Shown here piece by piece: positions 61,614-64,000 of a DNA stretch of 64,000 bases. Position numbers and translations under genes: made by a program. Numbering within the stretch: the stretch's first letter is position 1; each line of letters opens with the position of its first letter. Origin of the DNA: Glossina fuscipes (lineage: Eukaryota; Arthropoda; Insecta; Diptera; Glossinidae); NCBI RefSeq assembly GCF_014805625.2, contig NW_023998416.1, positions 31,002,068-31,066,067 on the forward strand, written 5' to 3'. The notes under the pieces were generated by a model, which was not told the DNA's origin, did no database searches, and saw only the letters and a program-made list of their open reading frames with translations.

Positions 61614-64000
61614 CTGCGGAATTGCAGAGAGTTACTGTTTGGATTAAATTAATTGGATTAATTAAGCTGTTATTAGCAACGCAATCTGCCAGCCCAACCA
61701 TACATAAGAACACATCTGTACACACAAAATTTATGTTACTTTAATTTTCAAGTTCATATACATTTATATATATACATATATATATTTTTCTTTTTTTACT
61801 TGTATATTATATATATATATAAACATATATATATACATATATATTACATTGCGTTGCTTATCATTTCACTAAATTAAAGAGCTTTTAGAGCCAATCGTTA
61901 ATTGCTATTCCATCTTATTATCTTCAGATTTTCCCTAGGGTTCGAACAAAATATTAAAAGTCCTTTTTTTGCTTTTAAATTCATGACCAAGCAATGAGGG
62001 AAAATCTGCTTGCTGTACATCAGAAAGAAGTAGGAAAATGGAGAGAAAGAGAGAGAGAGTTGGGGAGACGCTTGCAAGCACCCACCAATCGTGATCAAAG
62101 TGTGGTCTACCATACTGAGAATTTAATCTAGGTGTGATGACATGATAGTAGCACTTTGGCTACTGGAATTTCGCCTTTTTGTAAGCGCGCCTGTGAAAGC
62201 ATTATGGAAGCCTTCGAACGTGGGGTCTGTAATTGGAGCAATATGCACGTGTAACGAAGTTCGACCTCGACGCTAGACAAAAATTCGCCCAAAATTACGG
62301 TTTTGTATAGGAAGTCTGCTCAACTGAGCCCGTAAACCACCATACTTTTCTTCTCTCTTTTTCTTTTCTCACTTTTTTGTAATTTTTACTGTTTTTCCCA
62401 TAAATCCTTACGGGTACTGCTATATATATAATTCCTAAATTGAATATGCATAAGGTTAGCCCTGCGCCATTATACACTCCAATGTACATTAGATTTTGGG
62501 GGTCCCAGAACCCAACCGAAAACTTGTCGACCTGCGGGATTTAATTGGTTTTTTCCTTACACATAATAAATTCTTGCATGTGAATTCCAAAAGATTTGGT
62601 GTTAACCGAAAATTAAATTTATCTAATCTTCTGTTTAATTTTTGAAAATGAATATGAATTTAGCCAGAAAAATAAATTCAATGACTAAAGTTTTAAAGAC
62701 TATCGGCTTTCTTAAATACTCTACCGCACTCGAGATTTGAATCTACGACATTTGAGTTGTTAGTCGAGATTATTTACCTACTCGATCACTCACACAAATC
62801 AAATTATAGTGTAAATGATTATTTTTGGTACATTTAAGGGGTATATCGGAATATCATAAAACCGGAAGAGAATCCTTCAAAATGCAAGCCGATGTGCCGA
62901 AGAGCCCCTTGCATTAAAGAATTTCCTGTTGAAAGATGCTGTTGAACAAGTACTTCACCGCAACCTAATGGGCGTACTTGCCCAATCGGTTGTGCCTTTA
63001 CCGACTAAATATTCACTGCAGTTACCGCTAAAGTAAATTGTACCCGCGAACACTGACTTATTGGGTAACGTAGTAAAAGAAAAGCCTTTCAGAAAAAAAA
63101 ACTCTAATATTTCTTCGACATATTTCATGTTCATTTACAATGACATAAGTAACTCTTTGGGGCTTAATATTTTCGAGATGCTCTAATACATAGATGCAAA
63201 GATGTCGTAGAACTCGTATATTCTTCCATTCTTCGGTGGAGATGACGCACGTTAAAGAACGGAAAAGGTCAAAAATGTAAACTGATGCATAAGACATCTA
63301 TTTGTTTTTTTTTTTTTTTTTTTTTATTATATTTTATACAGAGATAATTGCCTTAAAAGTACTCAAATACATTCATTCACTTGTGATAAAAATGTCTCGC
63401 ACACGAAATGTGTAAATAAAAACAATGAAATCTTAATATTAATTTAAATAAAGCCATTTCAGTCAAATATAAATATGCTACTGAATTATTTCCCTCCCCT
63501 CCCCTCCCTTTTTTTTTATTTACTTATTTATTTATATTTGTTTACTTAGTTCGTATGAAATATATTTTACGTCTGTCTCGTGTTATTATCTCAAAACGTT
63601 ACTAAACTAAACATATGCTATTTATCTATGAGGGTAAATGAAAAACAAAAACTATTTGATTTAGACATAAAATTTATCGCTATGTAGAGTCTCCGTACAA
63701 TGTTTATTATTGCCAAAGGCGATTTGATTAACGCCAGGTTAGTTTCGCTTTTCATTCTCTATTTTTTTATTTTCTATATTTTTGCATTTTTATTATTTAC
63801 CACTTAACCCAGTTTCAATTATAGTTTTTCCGAATACAAATTAATTGTTGAAATTGAGATTTATTGGTTAGAAGTTTTTCTGCAACACTTTTAAGGTAAC
63901 TTTAATACCCAGCGGCTGCCTAAGTAGAACAACACCGCCTTGCGTCGATTCTTTCAGAGCCGCAATATATAGGGACGCATATGTGAGAAGATTGGAACGT
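61614..64000 (-). other. Partial upstream intron of dac
   Basis: It runs from the acceptor TTCCGCAG before 61613 to the window edge. I searched it by eye for Dac box 1 and found nothing. It holds TA-rich tracts (61760-61848), a GAGAGA patch near 62042-62060, a T-run at 63304-63325 and a tRNA-like element. Confidence 0.6.
62715..62795 (-). repeat. tRNA-like sequence with A and B boxes (possible SINE head or tRNA relic)
   Basis: On the minus strand TGATCGAGTAGG (62788-62777) fits a polymerase III A box with one mismatch. GATTCAAATC (62743-62734) fits a B box with one or two. Their starts are 45 bases apart, the normal tRNA spacing. Acceptor and T stems do not pair, so it is not a working tRNA. 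No second copy was seen in the window. Confidence 0.35.

Overview
The window looks like nuclear DNA of a higher fly (Diptera, Cyclorrhapha). It is strongly AT-rich, with long A/T runs, many microsatellites, short introns in compact genes and multi-kilobase introns in a developmental gene. The two recognisable loci are the imaginal disc growth factor (Idgf) genes and dachshund (dac), which also lie side by side in Drosophila (region 36A). The degenerate dispersed repeats resemble, from memory, ones seen in calyptrate fly scaffolds (muscoid flies, tsetse). A calyptrate such as Glossina is therefore my best guess, but the species cannot be fixed from the sequence alone.

Layout. 1-393: edge of a dispersed repeat. 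1006-3732 and 4164-5616: two tandem Idgf genes on the + strand, each rebuilt here as three exons encoding 439 aa. 5617-46074: about 40 kb with no convincing protein gene. It holds two families of degenerate dispersed repeats (called F1 and F2 here), microsatellites, a 79-bp tandem repeat, and presumably 3' regulatory DNA of dac. 46075-61613: the last nine coding exons of dac on the - strand, rebuilt with consistent splice phases (832 residues, counting the first split codon). They include the C-terminal Dac-box-2 coiled coil and the final exon. The Ski/Sno-type DNA-binding box (DD1) and the N-terminus are not present and should lie beyond the right edge. 61614-64000: part of the intron that leads to those missing exons.

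The Idgf genes encode secreted chitinase-like growth factors whose catalytic residues are lost. dac encodes a nuclear transcriptional cofactor of the retinal determination network. They are neighbours in position, not known partners in function. The two loci are arranged tail to tail. I found no new multi-gene system. The most notable unexplained structure is the pair of repeat families: F1 (at least ten copies, with a conserved core) and F2 (five copies, one with short inverted termini). One F1 copy appears to have seeded an (AT)n microsatellite.
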